Source: Pseudomonadota bacterium (GTDB lineage Bacteria > Pseudomonadota > Gammaproteobacteria > Steroidobacterales > Steroidobacteraceae). From it: DNA of 52,561 nt. This document shows, in pieces, positions 7,674-16,602 of this stretch; the stretch's first letter is position 1; each line of letters opens with the position of its first letter. Location: assembly GCA_023433705.1 (NCBI GenBank), contig JAEYUC010000041.1, positions 1-52,561 of the forward strand, given 5' to 3'. Both the position numbers and the translations under genes were made by a program. The notes under the pieces are model-generated. The model was not told the DNA's origin. It did no database searches and was given only the letters and a program-made list of their open reading frames with translations.

Positions 7674-9992
7674 TTGGCGCGCCTGTGGCCGTGGATCGAG
7701 AAATCCGTCGCGCGCCGCTATGCGTTCGCGGTGGTCGTCTCCATCGCGGCGGCGGCATTGCACTGGGTCGTCTACCCGATCACCCAGGGCCGGGCTTCGT
7801 TCATCTTCTTTCCGCCGGCGATCATCCTGGTCACGTCCATCGCGGGTCGATGGCCGGGCGCGCTGGTCGCGCTCATCGGTGTCATCAACTCGGCTCTGCA
7901 GAAAGACATCGACCTGGTTTTCACCGCGAACTCGCCCGAGCAGGTGGCCATCATCGCCTCGGCCATAGTTTCGTTCCTGCTGATCGGCGTGGGCGACTAT
8001 TACCGGTCGATCTCCCGTCGGGAGTTGTCGGACCTGCACGAGCTGCATGAACTGTCCGCGACGCTTGCGAGTATTCCGGGGATTTCCGATCAGCTGAAAC
8101 TGATCCTGGCGACGCTGGTGCGGATGCATGGCGCGGATCGCGGTGTCATCACGACACTCGAAGCGAATCGATTACCGAGCGCTGCGGCAAGCACCGGAAT
8201 CGATCCGGCCACGCTCGCGGCCGTCAAGCGCGATCTGCCGCGTGCCGGCAAGGAGCGGCTCTTCGTGGCGGATGTCGATCGGGACAGCGCCGCCGCGCCG
8301 TGGCGCAACGCCGCTCTCAAGCTGGGCATTCGCGCGCTGCATTCGACACCGTTGATAAGCCGCGAAGGCGAGGTGCTGGGTGCGCTGACCGTCTACTTCA
8401 CGGACTCGCACCGGCTTTCCGAGCGCGAGACGCGGCTGTCGGATATCTGCGCGCGCAAGGCGGCGGTATTCATCGAGCGCGCGCGGGCCGAGGATCTGGC
8501 GAACCGGCGCGACCGGCGGCTGCAATCCGTGCTGGAGACGTCGGGCGTTCCCTTCTTGATGTTGTCGCCGGTGCGCGATGAATCGGGAAAGATCGTGGAA
8601 TTCACCTGGGCGTATCTCAACACGTCCGCGGCGCGGATCATGCGCTGTCACATCCCGGACACGCTCGGTCGCAAGGTCACCGACACGTTGCCGCGCGCCT
8701 GGGACGAGCCCGGACGATTCGATCTCTACGTGGACGCGCTCGAGAAGAACCAGACGCGCGAAGCCGAGCGGCAGACCGAGGCGGATGGCAACACCAACTG
8801 GTATCACATCGTCGCTTCGCCGGTCGACGGGGATCTCGCTGTCTGGTTCGCCGACATCACGAGGCGCAAGCAACAGGAACGCGAACTGCTCGAGGCCGAC
8901 CGGCGCAAGGACGAATTCCTCGCGACGCTCGCGCACGAGTTGCGCAATCCGCTCGCGCCCATTCGCCAGGCGGCGGCCATCGCGCGCAACGAACAGGCCA
9001 CCGAGGCGCAGAAGCGCTGGTCAAACAACGTGATCGAACGGCAGGTCCAGCACATGTCGCTGCTGCTGGACGACCTGCTAGACGTCTCGCGCATCACGCA
9101 CGGGACATTGCAGCTGCGCAAGCAGGACACCGATCTGCAGTCCATCGTGAGCGCGGCGGTGGAAACCGCGCGCCCGCTCATCGACGAACGCCGGCATCGC
9201 CTGGCGATCGACGTTCCCGCCGACCTGCATGTGCACGCCGATCCGCTGCGCCTCGCGCAGGTGTTGTCCAACCTGCTCACCAACGCCGCGAAGTACACGG
9301 ACCCGAACGGTGCCATCCGCGTCGGCTGCACGGTGACCGGCCAGGATCTCGTCCTCTGGGTCGAGGACAGCGGCATCGGCATTTCCGCGGAAGACCTGTC
9401 GAAGGTGTTCGGCATGTTCGCGCAGGTGCGCTCCGCGCAGGAGCACGCGGCCGGCGGGCTCGGGATCGGACTCGCGCTCGCCAAGGGCGTGGTGGAGCTG
9501 CATGGCGGGCGCATCGAGGTGGCGAGCGCCGGCATGGGGAAGGGCAGCCGTTTCACGGTGAGGTTGCCGGGAGTCGTGAGGACCGTCGCGGCAACCGGGA
9601 GCGCCGCCGCGCACGGCAAGTGTGTGCCGTCCGCCAACAAGCGCATCCTGCTCGCGGACGACAATCGCGACGCGGCCGAGAGCCTCGCGATCATCCTGAG
9701 GCTGGAAGGGCACGAGGTGGACCTGGCCCACGACGGCGCATCCGCGCTGCATTCGTTCGAAAGCAGGCGACCCGACGTGGCGCTGCTCGACATCGGAATG
9801 CCGGGCGCGAGCGGTTACGACGTGGCGCGGCGGATACGTTCCATGCCCGAGGGCGGCGACGTGCTGCTCATCGCGATCACCGGGTGGGCGCAGGACTCGG
9901 ACCGCGCGCATTCGCGCGCGGCCGGATTCGATCACCACCTGACGAAACCGGTCGAGCCCGAAACGCTCATCGGGTTGTTAGGGGAGCGGTAG
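7674..9992 (+). CDS. Membrane-anchored GAF-PAS hybrid histidine kinase with receiver domain
   Basis: The 772-residue kinase has domains in this order. Residues about 14-110 form a multi-helix membrane module like DUF4118 (FIFFPPAIILVTSIAGRWPGALVALIGV). Residues about 130-270 are a GAF domain, and about 280-400 a PAS domain. HisKA follows with LAHELRNPLAPIRQA (phospho-acceptor His421). Next is the HATPase with NLLTNAAKYTD and DSGIGIS, then GGLGIGLALAKGVVELHGG. Residues 655-770 are a receiver with LLADDNRDAAES and LLDIGMPG (Asp706). The start is TTG 7674, preceded by AGGGAG eight bases upstream. No separate response regulator or HPt is adjacent, so output is probably through an unlinked partner. 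A tandem repeat runs over its stop codon. Confidence 0.85.
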   Translation: MARLWPWIEKSVARRYAFAVVVSIAAAALHWVVYPITQGRASFIFFPPAIILVTSIAGRWPGALVALIGVINSALQKDIDLVFTANSPEQVAIIASAIVSFLLIGVGDYYRSISRRELSDLHELHELSATLASIPGISDQLKLILATLVRMHGADRGVITTLEANRLPSAAASTGIDPATLAAVKRDLPRAGKERLFVADVDRDSAAAPWRNAALKLGIRALHSTPLISREGEVLGALTVYFTDSHRLSERETRLSDICARKAAVFIERARAEDLANRRDRRLQSVLETSGVPFLMLSPVRDESGKIVEFTWAYLNTSAARIMRCHIPDTLGRKVTDTLPRAWDEPGRFDLYVDALEKNQTREAERQTEADGNTNWYHIVASPVDGDLAVWFADITRRKQQERELLEADRRKDEFLATLAHELRNPLAPIRQAAAIARNEQATEAQKRWSNNVIERQVQHMSLLLDDLLDVSRITHGTLQLRKQDTDLQSIVSAAVETARPLIDERRHRLAIDVPADLHVHADPLRLAQVLSNLLTNAAKYTDPNGAIRVGCTVTGQDLVLWVEDSGIGISAEDLSKVFGMFAQVRSAQEHAAGGLGIGLALAKGVVELHGGRIEVASAGMGKGSRFTVRLPGVVRTVAATGSAAAHGKCVPSANKRILLADDNRDAAESLAIILRLEGHEVDLAHDGASALHSFESRRPDVALLDIGMPGASGYDVARRIRSMPEGGDVLLIAITGWAQDSDRAHSRAAGFDHHLTKPVEPETLIGLLGER

Positions 9993-10027
9993 TAAGACTG
10001 CGGTAGTAAGATGCCGGTAGTAAGACC
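9986..10027 (+). repeat. Three tandem copies of a 13-15 base unit spanning the kinase stop codon
   Basis: The unit GCGGTAGTAAGA(C/T) occurs at 9986, 10000 and, slightly changed, at 10013. The first copy supplies the TAG stop of the hybrid kinase (9990-9992). Each copy carries TAGTAA, so the repeats add further stops. About 15 bases on is the perfect palindrome CCCTTAAGGG (10042-10051), directly followed by GTAGTTAG. There is no T-run, so this is not an obvious intrinsic terminator. Confidence 0.7.
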
Positions 10028-10110
10028 ATGGTCGTACCGCCCCCTTAAGGGTAGTTAGCAGATGCCGTGGTTTGGGATAGAATGCCGGTCCGCGACACGT
10101 GGATGGAGCC

Positions 10111-10662
10111 ATGAACTACGGCCCGCTGGAATTCGCCGCCTGGCTTCAGCGCAAGCAACCGAAAGCGCCGGAATCCGCCGCCGTGCAGGCCGCGCGCGCC
10201 GCGGCTCCGGTGCATCGACCAGCCGGCAATCGCCTGACCATCGTCACCGGGACGCAGACACTGACTCCGGTCGCGCGGGTTCCGCGAGAGGATCCGGTGA
10301 GCGTCTACGAGGCCGTGGCGAAGAGCGTCACTCCCGCCCATGCCATTCCGGAATCCGTGCGCGTCGACGTACGCGCGGGATTCCGGCCGCTCGTGCTCGT
10401 GTTGTCCTCGAACCAGGCCGTGAACTGGGAGCTCACGCTCGCGCCCGACGTGCAGTTGTGCGCGGTGCTGCTTGCCGGCAGCGGCGAGTCGCGCGTGAGC
10501 GGCGCGAAGGGGACCCCGGTTTCCTCGATCGGCGGCTTCTATGCATTCAAGCGCGGATCCGAAGAGTTCCGCCACCTCGAGCGCGAAGTCATGCGGTGTG
10601 TCGGCCGCACCATTGAAAAGTTCCACAGCTCGTACGCCGCGGAATCCTTCCGGATCGGCTGA
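10111..10662 (+). CDS. Hypothetical protein with C-terminal beta-rich domain
   Basis: The product is 183 residues with no signal peptide. The N-terminus (MNYGPLEFAAWLQRKQ) is a predicted amphipathic helix, residues 25-75 are Ala/Pro-rich and probably flexible, and about 85-175 look like a folded beta-rich domain (FRPLVLVLSSNQAVNWELTLAPD, then VQLCAVLLAGSG). I do not recognise a named family. The ATG at 10111 is chosen because TGGAG lies just upstream; a GTG four codons earlier (10099) is the alternative. It is convergent with the phospholipase D gene, with only six bases between stops. Confidence 0.6.
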   Translation: MNYGPLEFAAWLQRKQPKAPESAAVQAARAAAPVHRPAGNRLTIVTGTQTLTPVARVPREDPVSVYEAVAKSVTPAHAIPESVRVDVRAGFRPLVLVLSSNQAVNWELTLAPDVQLCAVLLAGSGESRVSGAKGTPVSSIGGFYAFKRGSEEFRHLEREVMRCVGRTIEKFHSSYAAESFRIG

Positions 10663-10668
10663 ATGCCG

Positions 10669-11937
10669 TTACAGCTGGGAGCGCAGAAGCAGTGCGAGCT
10701 TCTCGTTCACGCGGCGGCCGAACTTCCGGGTGCGCCATTTCTTGAGCGCCATGCGTCGCGACTGGGTGATGTCGGCATCGATGAGCCTGATCTGCTCGCG
10801 TGCGAGCTCTTCGCTGAACACGTTGAGGTTGGCCTCGTCGTTGAGGCGGAACGAACGGTCGTCGAAGTTCGCCGACCCGACCGAGGTCCACATCTCGTCG
10901 ATGACCAGCACCTTGCTGTGCATCATCGTCGGCTGGTATTCGTAGATCAGGATGCCGGACTCGAGTAGTTCGCCGTAGAGGCCATGGGCCGCCCAGCGGC
11001 CGATGCGCGCGTCGGTGTACTGGCCTGGTACGACGATGCGCACGCGCAGGCCGCGCCGTGCCGCCGAGCACAGCGCCTCGACCGTCAGCTTGTCCGGCAC
11101 GAAGTACGCGTTCGCGATATCGATGGATTTCCGCGCGGCGGTGAGCGCGAGCAGCACCATCAGGTGAAGGCTCTCGGACCCGCCGACGGGCGAGCTGCCG
11201 AACATCTGTGCATCCATGTCGCCCGCGGGCGAGAGCGTCGGAAAATACTCCGCGCCGTGCAGCACGCGTCCGGTGGCTTTGATCCAGTTGTCGACGAACA
11301 CCGCCTGCATCTGCGCGACCACCGGACCTTCGGCCCTGAAGTGCGTTTCCCGCCAGGGAGGAAGTCCCGAAATTCCGGTGTCCCACTCCGTGCCCATGCC
11401 CACGCCGCCGGTGAAGCCGACCTTGCCGTCGACGACCAGCAACTTGCGGTGCGTGCGATTGTTGAGCCGGCCGAGGTGAAACCACGACGGCGGATGGTAG
11501 AGGTGAACTTCGCAACCGGCGGCCCGCGCGGCATCGAGCATGGCGGAGTCCATCGTTCGCGAACCCAGCCAGTCGAGCAGCATGTGCACTTTCACGCCAC
11601 GACGCGCCGCGGCCGACAGCTCCTCGACGAACGTGGCGCCGGGCCCATCGCGGAAGACGAAGGTCTCGAACGTGATGTTCGCCTCCGCCGAGCGAATGGC
11701 TTCGATCATCGCCGGATAGATCTCGACGCCATTCACCAGCGAGGTGACGCGGTTGCCGCGTACGAGCGGCGGCCCCAGCAAAATGCCGAGCGCGCGCCGG
11801 AAGTCCGCGTCGCCGCTGGTGTACAGCCGGCGGGGCCGATACAGCAGCCGCTTCTCGGCGGTCGCGACGTTGGCGCCGATCCAGAGCACGAACGCCGCGC
11901 ACGTCAACGTCCCGAGGATGATGGCGAGGGCGGTCAC
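10669..11937 (-). CDS. Cardiolipin synthase-like phospholipase D family protein
   Basis: The product is about 422 residues with one N-terminal membrane helix (ALAIILGTLTCAAFVLWIGA). It has two PLD catalytic motifs: HRKLLVVDGKVGFTGG (HxKxxxxD...GG, about residue 165) and MHSKVLVIDEMWTSVGSANFDDRS (about residue 340). This pair is typical of cardiolipin synthases of the ClsA/ClsB group, which join phosphatidyl groups on the inner membrane. The start is uncertain: the frame is open far upstream into the AI-2E permease gene, and GTG 11937, just before the membrane helix, is the first plausible start after that gene. It is in the same direction as, and about 100 bases behind, the permease gene. Confidence 0.85.
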   Translation of the reverse strand: MTALAIILGTLTCAAFVLWIGANVATAEKRLLYRPRRLYTSGDADFRRALGILLGPPLVRGNRVTSLVNGVEIYPAMIEAIRSAEANITFETFVFRDGPGATFVEELSAAARRGVKVHMLLDWLGSRTMDSAMLDAARAAGCEVHLYHPPSWFHLGRLNNRTHRKLLVVDGKVGFTGGVGMGTEWDTGISGLPPWRETHFRAEGPVVAQMQAVFVDNWIKATGRVLHGAEYFPTLSPAGDMDAQMFGSSPVGGSESLHLMVLLALTAARKSIDIANAYFVPDKLTVEALCSAARRGLRVRIVVPGQYTDARIGRWAAHGLYGELLESGILIYEYQPTMMHSKVLVIDEMWTSVGSANFDDRSFRLNDEANLNVFSEELAREQIRLIDADITQSRRMALKKWRTRKFGRRVNEKLALLLRSQL

Positions 11938-12035
11938 GATGGATCCGGCGCGGGGCCTGGTGTCGCCCGCTCGATAACTTTCATACGCCGCGATGATCCA
12001 TTTTCGATGGGCGCTCCCGCAAGCTTCGCAACGGA

Positions 12036-13214
12036 TCAGACTTGTTTGGGTGTTTGTTTGGCGTCGGAGCCGGCGGCTTCCTTCGCCGCGCGTGCACGCC
12101 GGAACGGCAGCGGGTTCCACTGGCCCATGGGCGCGAGGAAGTCGCGCAGCACGCGCCATTCGGGCTGCAGCTGCGCCGCGACCTTGAGCGCGACCAGCAC
12201 CGGCGTCGCCAGCAGCATGCCGGGAATTCCCCAGAAACCGTAGCCGAACCACACGCCCAGCAGGATCACGAGCGCGTTCACCTCGAGCCGCCGGCCGACC
12301 GTGAGTGGTTGCACCAGTTGGCCCTCGATGAGATGCAGCGCGATGAACACACCCGGCACCGCGAGCGCACGCCCCAGATCGTCGAAGGTCACGAGTGCCG
12401 CGCACGCGAAGATGAAACATGCGGCGATCGGGCCGACGTAGGGGATGAAATTGAGTACGGCGGCGAGGACGCCCCACAGGATGGCGTTCGGCATGCCGAG
12501 CGCCGCCATCGAAAGCGCCGTGGCGACACCCAGTCCGAGATTGATCAACGCGACCGTGCCGAAGTAGCGGCCGACCTCGCAGCGGATCGCCTCGGTGAGC
12601 TTGAGCGCGCGGACGCTCGGGGCGCTGCCCGCGAGCGATGCGCCCATGCGGGCGAGCAGCGGCTGCCCGCCCAGCAGGAAGAACAACGTGAGCGGAATGA
12701 TGGTCAGAGCCTCCAGAAAGGAGCGCGTGAACGAGATCGCCGTGCTCTCGGTGTTCACGGGTGTGACGATCGCGGGCTTGGCCCGCGCCTGCGCGGAGTT
12801 CTGGGTGAGTTTCCCGGCGCGTTCGGCGACGTCATCGACGCGCGCGAACATCTCGCGCACCGGCTTCAGTCGCGGATCGATCTTGCGCAAGGTTTCCGGG
12901 GCGCGCGCCAGCCATTCGGTCGCCGGCGCCCACACCGCGTTGACCGCGATTCCCGCTGCGGCGAAAACCACGAACATCACGGCCGCGACGGCCACGCCGC
13001 GAGGCATACGCCAGCGTTGCAGCCGATCCACCGCGGGGGTCAGCAGCAGGGCGAGAAAGATCGCGACCGCGACGGGGATGAATACATCGCGCGCCAGGTA
13101 CAACACCGCTCCCACGGCCAGGATCGACAGCAGGATGACTGCCTTGCGAAGTGTGGTATCCGCGAGTGGGGTGGGTACGCTCACGCGCGACAATGTGCGC
13201 CAGCGTGGGGCCAC
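12036..13214 (-). CDS. AI-2E family transporter (PerM-like membrane protein)
   Basis: The product is 392 residues with about eight membrane helices: two or three at the N-terminus (AVILLSILAVGAVLYLARDVFIPVAVAIFLALLLTPAVDRL), a soluble helical insert (about 105-175), then the C-terminal helices including NFIPYVGPIAACF and the family signature HLIEGQLVQPLTVGRRLEVNALVILLGVWFGYGFWGIPGMLLATP. The family was named after TqsA/YdgG but includes exporters of many small molecules and ions. The C-terminus is basic and Gln/Lys-rich (ending KQTPKQV). The start is GTG 13214 or GTG 13184, and neither has a clear Shine-Dalgarno. Substrate is unknown. Confidence 0.9.
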   Translation of the reverse strand: MAPRWRTLSRVSVPTPLADTTLRKAVILLSILAVGAVLYLARDVFIPVAVAIFLALLLTPAVDRLQRWRMPRGVAVAAVMFVVFAAAGIAVNAVWAPATEWLARAPETLRKIDPRLKPVREMFARVDDVAERAGKLTQNSAQARAKPAIVTPVNTESTAISFTRSFLEALTIIPLTLFFLLGGQPLLARMGASLAGSAPSVRALKLTEAIRCEVGRYFGTVALINLGLGVATALSMAALGMPNAILWGVLAAVLNFIPYVGPIAACFIFACAALVTFDDLGRALAVPGVFIALHLIEGQLVQPLTVGRRLEVNALVILLGVWFGYGFWGIPGMLLATPVLVALKVAAQLQPEWRVLRDFLAPMGQWNPLPFRRARAAKEAAGSDAKQTPKQV

Positions 13215-13289
13215 GCGAACATGCGTGTCGGTCGTTCACCGACGACGTAAAGCGCGCTGGCGCGGGTCGGTGGATTCCGACGCCGCGGC

Positions 13290-13394
13290 TTACGAGCCGA
13301 GGAGAATCACGCCGCCGGCGATCAACGAACACAGGCCGAACAGGATGGCCGTGAGGTTGGCGACGATGTGTTCTCGATGTGCGATCCTGCGCAT
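13290..13394 (-). CDS. Probable small membrane protein (34 residues)
   Basis: This short frame encodes a cationic N-terminus (MRRIAHREH) followed by one hydrophobic stretch of about 22 residues (NLTAILFGLCSLIAGGVILL). GGAG lies six bases upstream of the ATG (complement of 13401-13404). It is upstream of the AI-2E permease gene in the same direction, separated by about 75 bases. The topology and ribosome site make it more credible than a random frame, but no homology can be checked here. Confidence 0.45.
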   Translation of the reverse strand: MRRIAHREHIVANLTAILFGLCSLIAGGVILLGS

Positions 13395-13587
13395 TGCGGG
13401 CTCCGTCGATTTCGACGAATCAATCTAAATCCCACGCGGGACGCCTTCCATAGGCGTGAGTGGCATTTCACCCGCGGAGCCTCCTACAAAACCGACAAAG
13501 TAGTTAGGGGTTGGCCTCGTTGTCGCCTCGTGCTGACATTGGCTTCCGCCGAGAACGGAATCCGGAAATGTCTGTCAGACTCCATCC

Positions 13588-14232
13588 ATGAATCGGCGGC
13601 GCGTTTTGTCGGCAGTCGCGGTGCTGCTGGCGCACGCGATGGTCCTGTATTGGCTCGCGTTGTTGCCCGCCCTTCGGGACCGGCCGGTCCAGACGCTGGA
13701 TACGAAGCCGATAACGATCCTCCTGTCGCCTCGGGCAGCTCCCGAGGCGGCTACCGCCGAGACGACGCCCGCCGAGCCAAGGGTCCCGGCGCCGGTCGAG
13801 CCAGTGATGGAACCGCCGGCTCCCGCCGCCGAGGCATCCGGCGCCATCACGTTGCCGCCGCCTGGCCGGATCGACTGGCCGCTCGAAGGCCGCAAGTCCG
13901 CGGCCCGCATCCTGGCGCAGGAGGCGGAGTCCGAGCGCATCGCGAAGATGTTTGCCGGCCCGGACGGCACCTGGGCGTCGCTCACCAGGCGCGAGCGCTC
14001 ACGGTTCAAGCGCTTCCGCTGGAAGCCGGGCGTCGAAGGGGTCGAACGCGATAAGGATGGCAACGAGATCTACCACATCAGCGAAGGCTGTGTGGTCGTG
14101 AACGGCGGCTACATCGGCTGCGCGCTCGGCAAGGAGAAGATCCACGGCGATCTTTTCAAGGACATGCGCCTGTACTTCGACGAACGGCGGCTGCCGCCGA
14201 CCGACGAGGGAAATGGGACTGAAGGTCGATGA
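13588..14232 (+). CDS. Hypothetical protein with TonB-like N-terminal anchor
   Basis: The product is 214 residues. It has a short cationic start (MNRRR), a single membrane helix (about 6-29), a Pro/Ala/Glu-rich stretch (45-90) that would span part of the periplasm, and a C-terminal domain (about 95-205) with charged helices and the segment EIYHISEGCVVVNGGYIGCALG. The two cysteines there could form a disulphide. The layout (anchor, proline-rich linker, small domain) is TonB-like, but the C-terminal domain is not recognisably TonB. The promoter region upstream (13395-13587) contains GTAGTTAG at 13500. Function is unknown. Confidence 0.65.
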   Translation: MNRRRVLSAVAVLLAHAMVLYWLALLPALRDRPVQTLDTKPITILLSPRAAPEAATAETTPAEPRVPAPVEPVMEPPAPAAEASGAITLPPPGRIDWPLEGRKSAARILAQEAESERIAKMFAGPDGTWASLTRRERSRFKRFRWKPGVEGVERDKDGNEIYHISEGCVVVNGGYIGCALGKEKIHGDLFKDMRLYFDERRLPPTDEGNGTEGR

Positions 14233-14304
14233 CGGCGCATCGCGACAGCAAAAGTCGGCCAATTCCTACAACGGCGACAGTTTGCCTCGACTACGCTTCC
14301 TCCG

Positions 14305-16602
14305 GTGAAATCGACCGAACGGCCCGGCGCAGCCAAGCCGCCTCAAGCCCAGGACGCCCAGTTCCGAATTTTCGTGGAGTCCGTGCGCGACTACGCGCTG
14401 GTCATGCTCGATCCGGATGGCTACGTCGTGAGCTGGAATTCCGGCGCGGCCTCGATCGAGGGTTACACCGCGGCCGAAATCATCGGCAAACACTTCACGC
14501 GCTTCTATCCACAGGATGCGATCGACAGCGGACTTCCGGAGCGCGAACTCGTCACCGCACGCGAAAGCGGGCGTTTCGAGGACGAAGGCTGGCGAGTCCG
14601 CAAGGATGGCCGGCGATTCTGGGCGATCGTCATCATAACGGCGCTGCGCGAATCCACGGGCGAACTGATCGGCTACGCCAAGGTGATGCGCGACCTGACC
14701 GAGCGGCGCAAGACCGAGGAACAGCTGCGCCTCAATGAAGCGCGGTTCCGCACGCTCGTGCAGGGCGTCAGGGATTACGCGATCTTCATGCTGAACCCGG
14801 ATGGCACCGTGGCGACCTGGAACGAGGGCGCCCAGCGGATCAAGGGATACACGGCCGCGGAGATCATCGGCTCTCATTTCTCCAGGTTCTATCCGCGGGA
14901 AGCGCTCGACCGCCGCTTTCCCGAGCACGAGCTCGCGACCGCGACGACCGAGGGCCGTTTCGAAGACGAAGGCTGGCGAGTGCGCAAGGACGGCACGCTG
15001 TTCTGGGCGAACGTCGTGATCACCGCGCTGCGCGACGAGAGCGGCCGACTGGTCGGTTTCTCGAAGATCACGCGCGACCTGACGGAACGGCGGCGGCACG
15101 AGAACATCCTGCGCGCGAGCGAGGAGCGGTTCCGCCTGCTGGTGGAAGGCGTGATCGACTACGCGATCATCATGATCGACCGGGAAGGCTTCATCACGTC
15201 CTGGAATGCCGGCGCCGCCCACCTCAACGGTTTTACGCCGGCGGAGATCGTCGGCCGCCACTTCTCGCGCCTGTATCCCCACGAGGAAATCCAGGCCAAC
15301 AAGCCCTGGCAGGACCTGATCGAGGCGGCCAAGCGCGGGCGCACGGTTTCGGAAGGCTGGCGCGTGCGTCGCGACGGCACCCGCTACTGGTCCAACAACG
15401 TCATCGCGGCGCTGCGCGAAACGGACGATGCCACGCGTTCCTACTACATGGTGACCCAGGACCTGACCCAGCGCCGCCACGCCGAATCGTTGGCCGAGGC
15501 GGCGCACCGGACGAACGAATTCATCGCGATGCTCGCGCACGAGCTGCGCAATCCGCTCGCGCCGATCCGCAACGCCGTCGCGTTGATGGGTCGCAAGGGC
15601 CTGGGCGATCCGGTGCTCGAGTCGATGCGCCAGACGATCGACCGGCAGAGCGTGCAACTCACGCGCATCGTCGACGAACTACTCGACGTGAACCGCGTCG
15701 CCCGCGGTCGATTCAGCGTGGAGCGCGTGCCGATCGACCTGCACGACGTGCTCGCGCGCGCGATCGAATCCAGCCGGCCGCTGATGGAGCGGCACCGGCA
15801 TGAATTCCAGATGGACGTTTCGCAGGCGCCGTTGCCGGTCAAGGGCGATGCGATGCGGCTCGTGCAGGTGTTCGTCAACCTGCTGAACAACGCCGCGAAA
15901 TACACGCCGGCCGGCGGTCGGATCCGCCTGGAAGCGGAGCTCGGCGATGGCGAGATCATCGTGCGCGTGCACGACAACGGGCGCGGCATTCCGGCGGAAG
16001 CGCTCGAACGCGTGTTCGAGCTGTTCATGCAGGTTTCGCCCGAGGCGCGCGGAGCGCAGGGCGGGCTCGGTGTGGGCCTCGCCCTCGTGCGCCGCATCGT
16101 CGAATTGCACGGCGGGCGCGTGGTCGCGCGCAGCGAGGGTGAGGGCATGGGCAGCACGTTCTGCGTGTTCCTGCCGCTCGAGACGCAAAACGTCGAGCCG
16201 CCGCGCAAGGTTGCCGTTCCCGCGAGCGCGGCGCGTCCGGTGCGAGTGCTGGTCGTGGACGACAACCGCGACGCGGCCGACAGTCTCAAGGTGCTGCTCG
16301 AAAGCGCCAGCCAGGATGTCCGCGTCGCCTACGACGGCTCGTCGGCGGTCGATCTCATACAGGATTTCCAGCCGGAGCTCGTGCTGCTCGACATCGGCAT
16401 GCCGCACATGGACGGCTACGAAGCCGCCGGGCTCATTCGCGCGATGGAACTCGAGACCCGTCCGACGCTGGTCGCGCTCACGGGCTGGGGCCAGGCGGCC
16501 GACAAGCAGCGTGCGACCGAGGCGGGGTTCGACCAGCACTTCACGAAGCCGGTGAATCCGGACGAGCTGCTGAGCTTCATCGCCTCGCTGACCCGGGCCT
16601 GA
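14305..16602 (+). CDS. Triple-PAS hybrid histidine kinase with receiver domain
   Basis: The product is a 765-residue soluble kinase. Three PAS+PAC units of about 128 residues stand in tandem, starting near residues 14, 142 and 270. Each has the same pattern: FRxLV...DYA, then SWN or TWN, GYTAAEIIG, and EGWRVRKDG. This shows recent internal duplication. HisKA follows with LAHELRNPLAPIRNA (His412), then the HATPase with NLLNNAAKYTP and DNGRGIP. The C-terminal receiver has VLVVDDNRDAADS and LLDIGMP (Asp696). Its kinase core closely resembles the kinase at 7674-9992. The start is GTG 14305 without a clear Shine-Dalgarno. No membrane segment is seen, so it should sense a cytosolic signal such as redox state or a ligand. 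Confidence 0.85.
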   Translation: MKSTERPGAAKPPQAQDAQFRIFVESVRDYALVMLDPDGYVVSWNSGAASIEGYTAAEIIGKHFTRFYPQDAIDSGLPERELVTARESGRFEDEGWRVRKDGRRFWAIVIITALRESTGELIGYAKVMRDLTERRKTEEQLRLNEARFRTLVQGVRDYAIFMLNPDGTVATWNEGAQRIKGYTAAEIIGSHFSRFYPREALDRRFPEHELATATTEGRFEDEGWRVRKDGTLFWANVVITALRDESGRLVGFSKITRDLTERRRHENILRASEERFRLLVEGVIDYAIIMIDREGFITSWNAGAAHLNGFTPAEIVGRHFSRLYPHEEIQANKPWQDLIEAAKRGRTVSEGWRVRRDGTRYWSNNVIAALRETDDATRSYYMVTQDLTQRRHAESLAEAAHRTNEFIAMLAHELRNPLAPIRNAVALMGRKGLGDPVLESMRQTIDRQSVQLTRIVDELLDVNRVARGRFSVERVPIDLHDVLARAIESSRPLMERHRHEFQMDVSQAPLPVKGDAMRLVQVFVNLLNNAAKYTPAGGRIRLEAELGDGEIIVRVHDNGRGIPAEALERVFELFMQVSPEARGAQGGLGVGLALVRRIVELHGGRVVARSEGEGMGSTFCVFLPLETQNVEPPRKVAVPASAARPVRVLVVDDNRDAADSLKVLLESASQDVRVAYDGSSAVDLIQDFQPELVLLDIGMPHMDGYEAAGLIRAMELETRPTLVALTGWGQAADKQRATEAGFDQHFTKPVNPDELLSFIASLTRA

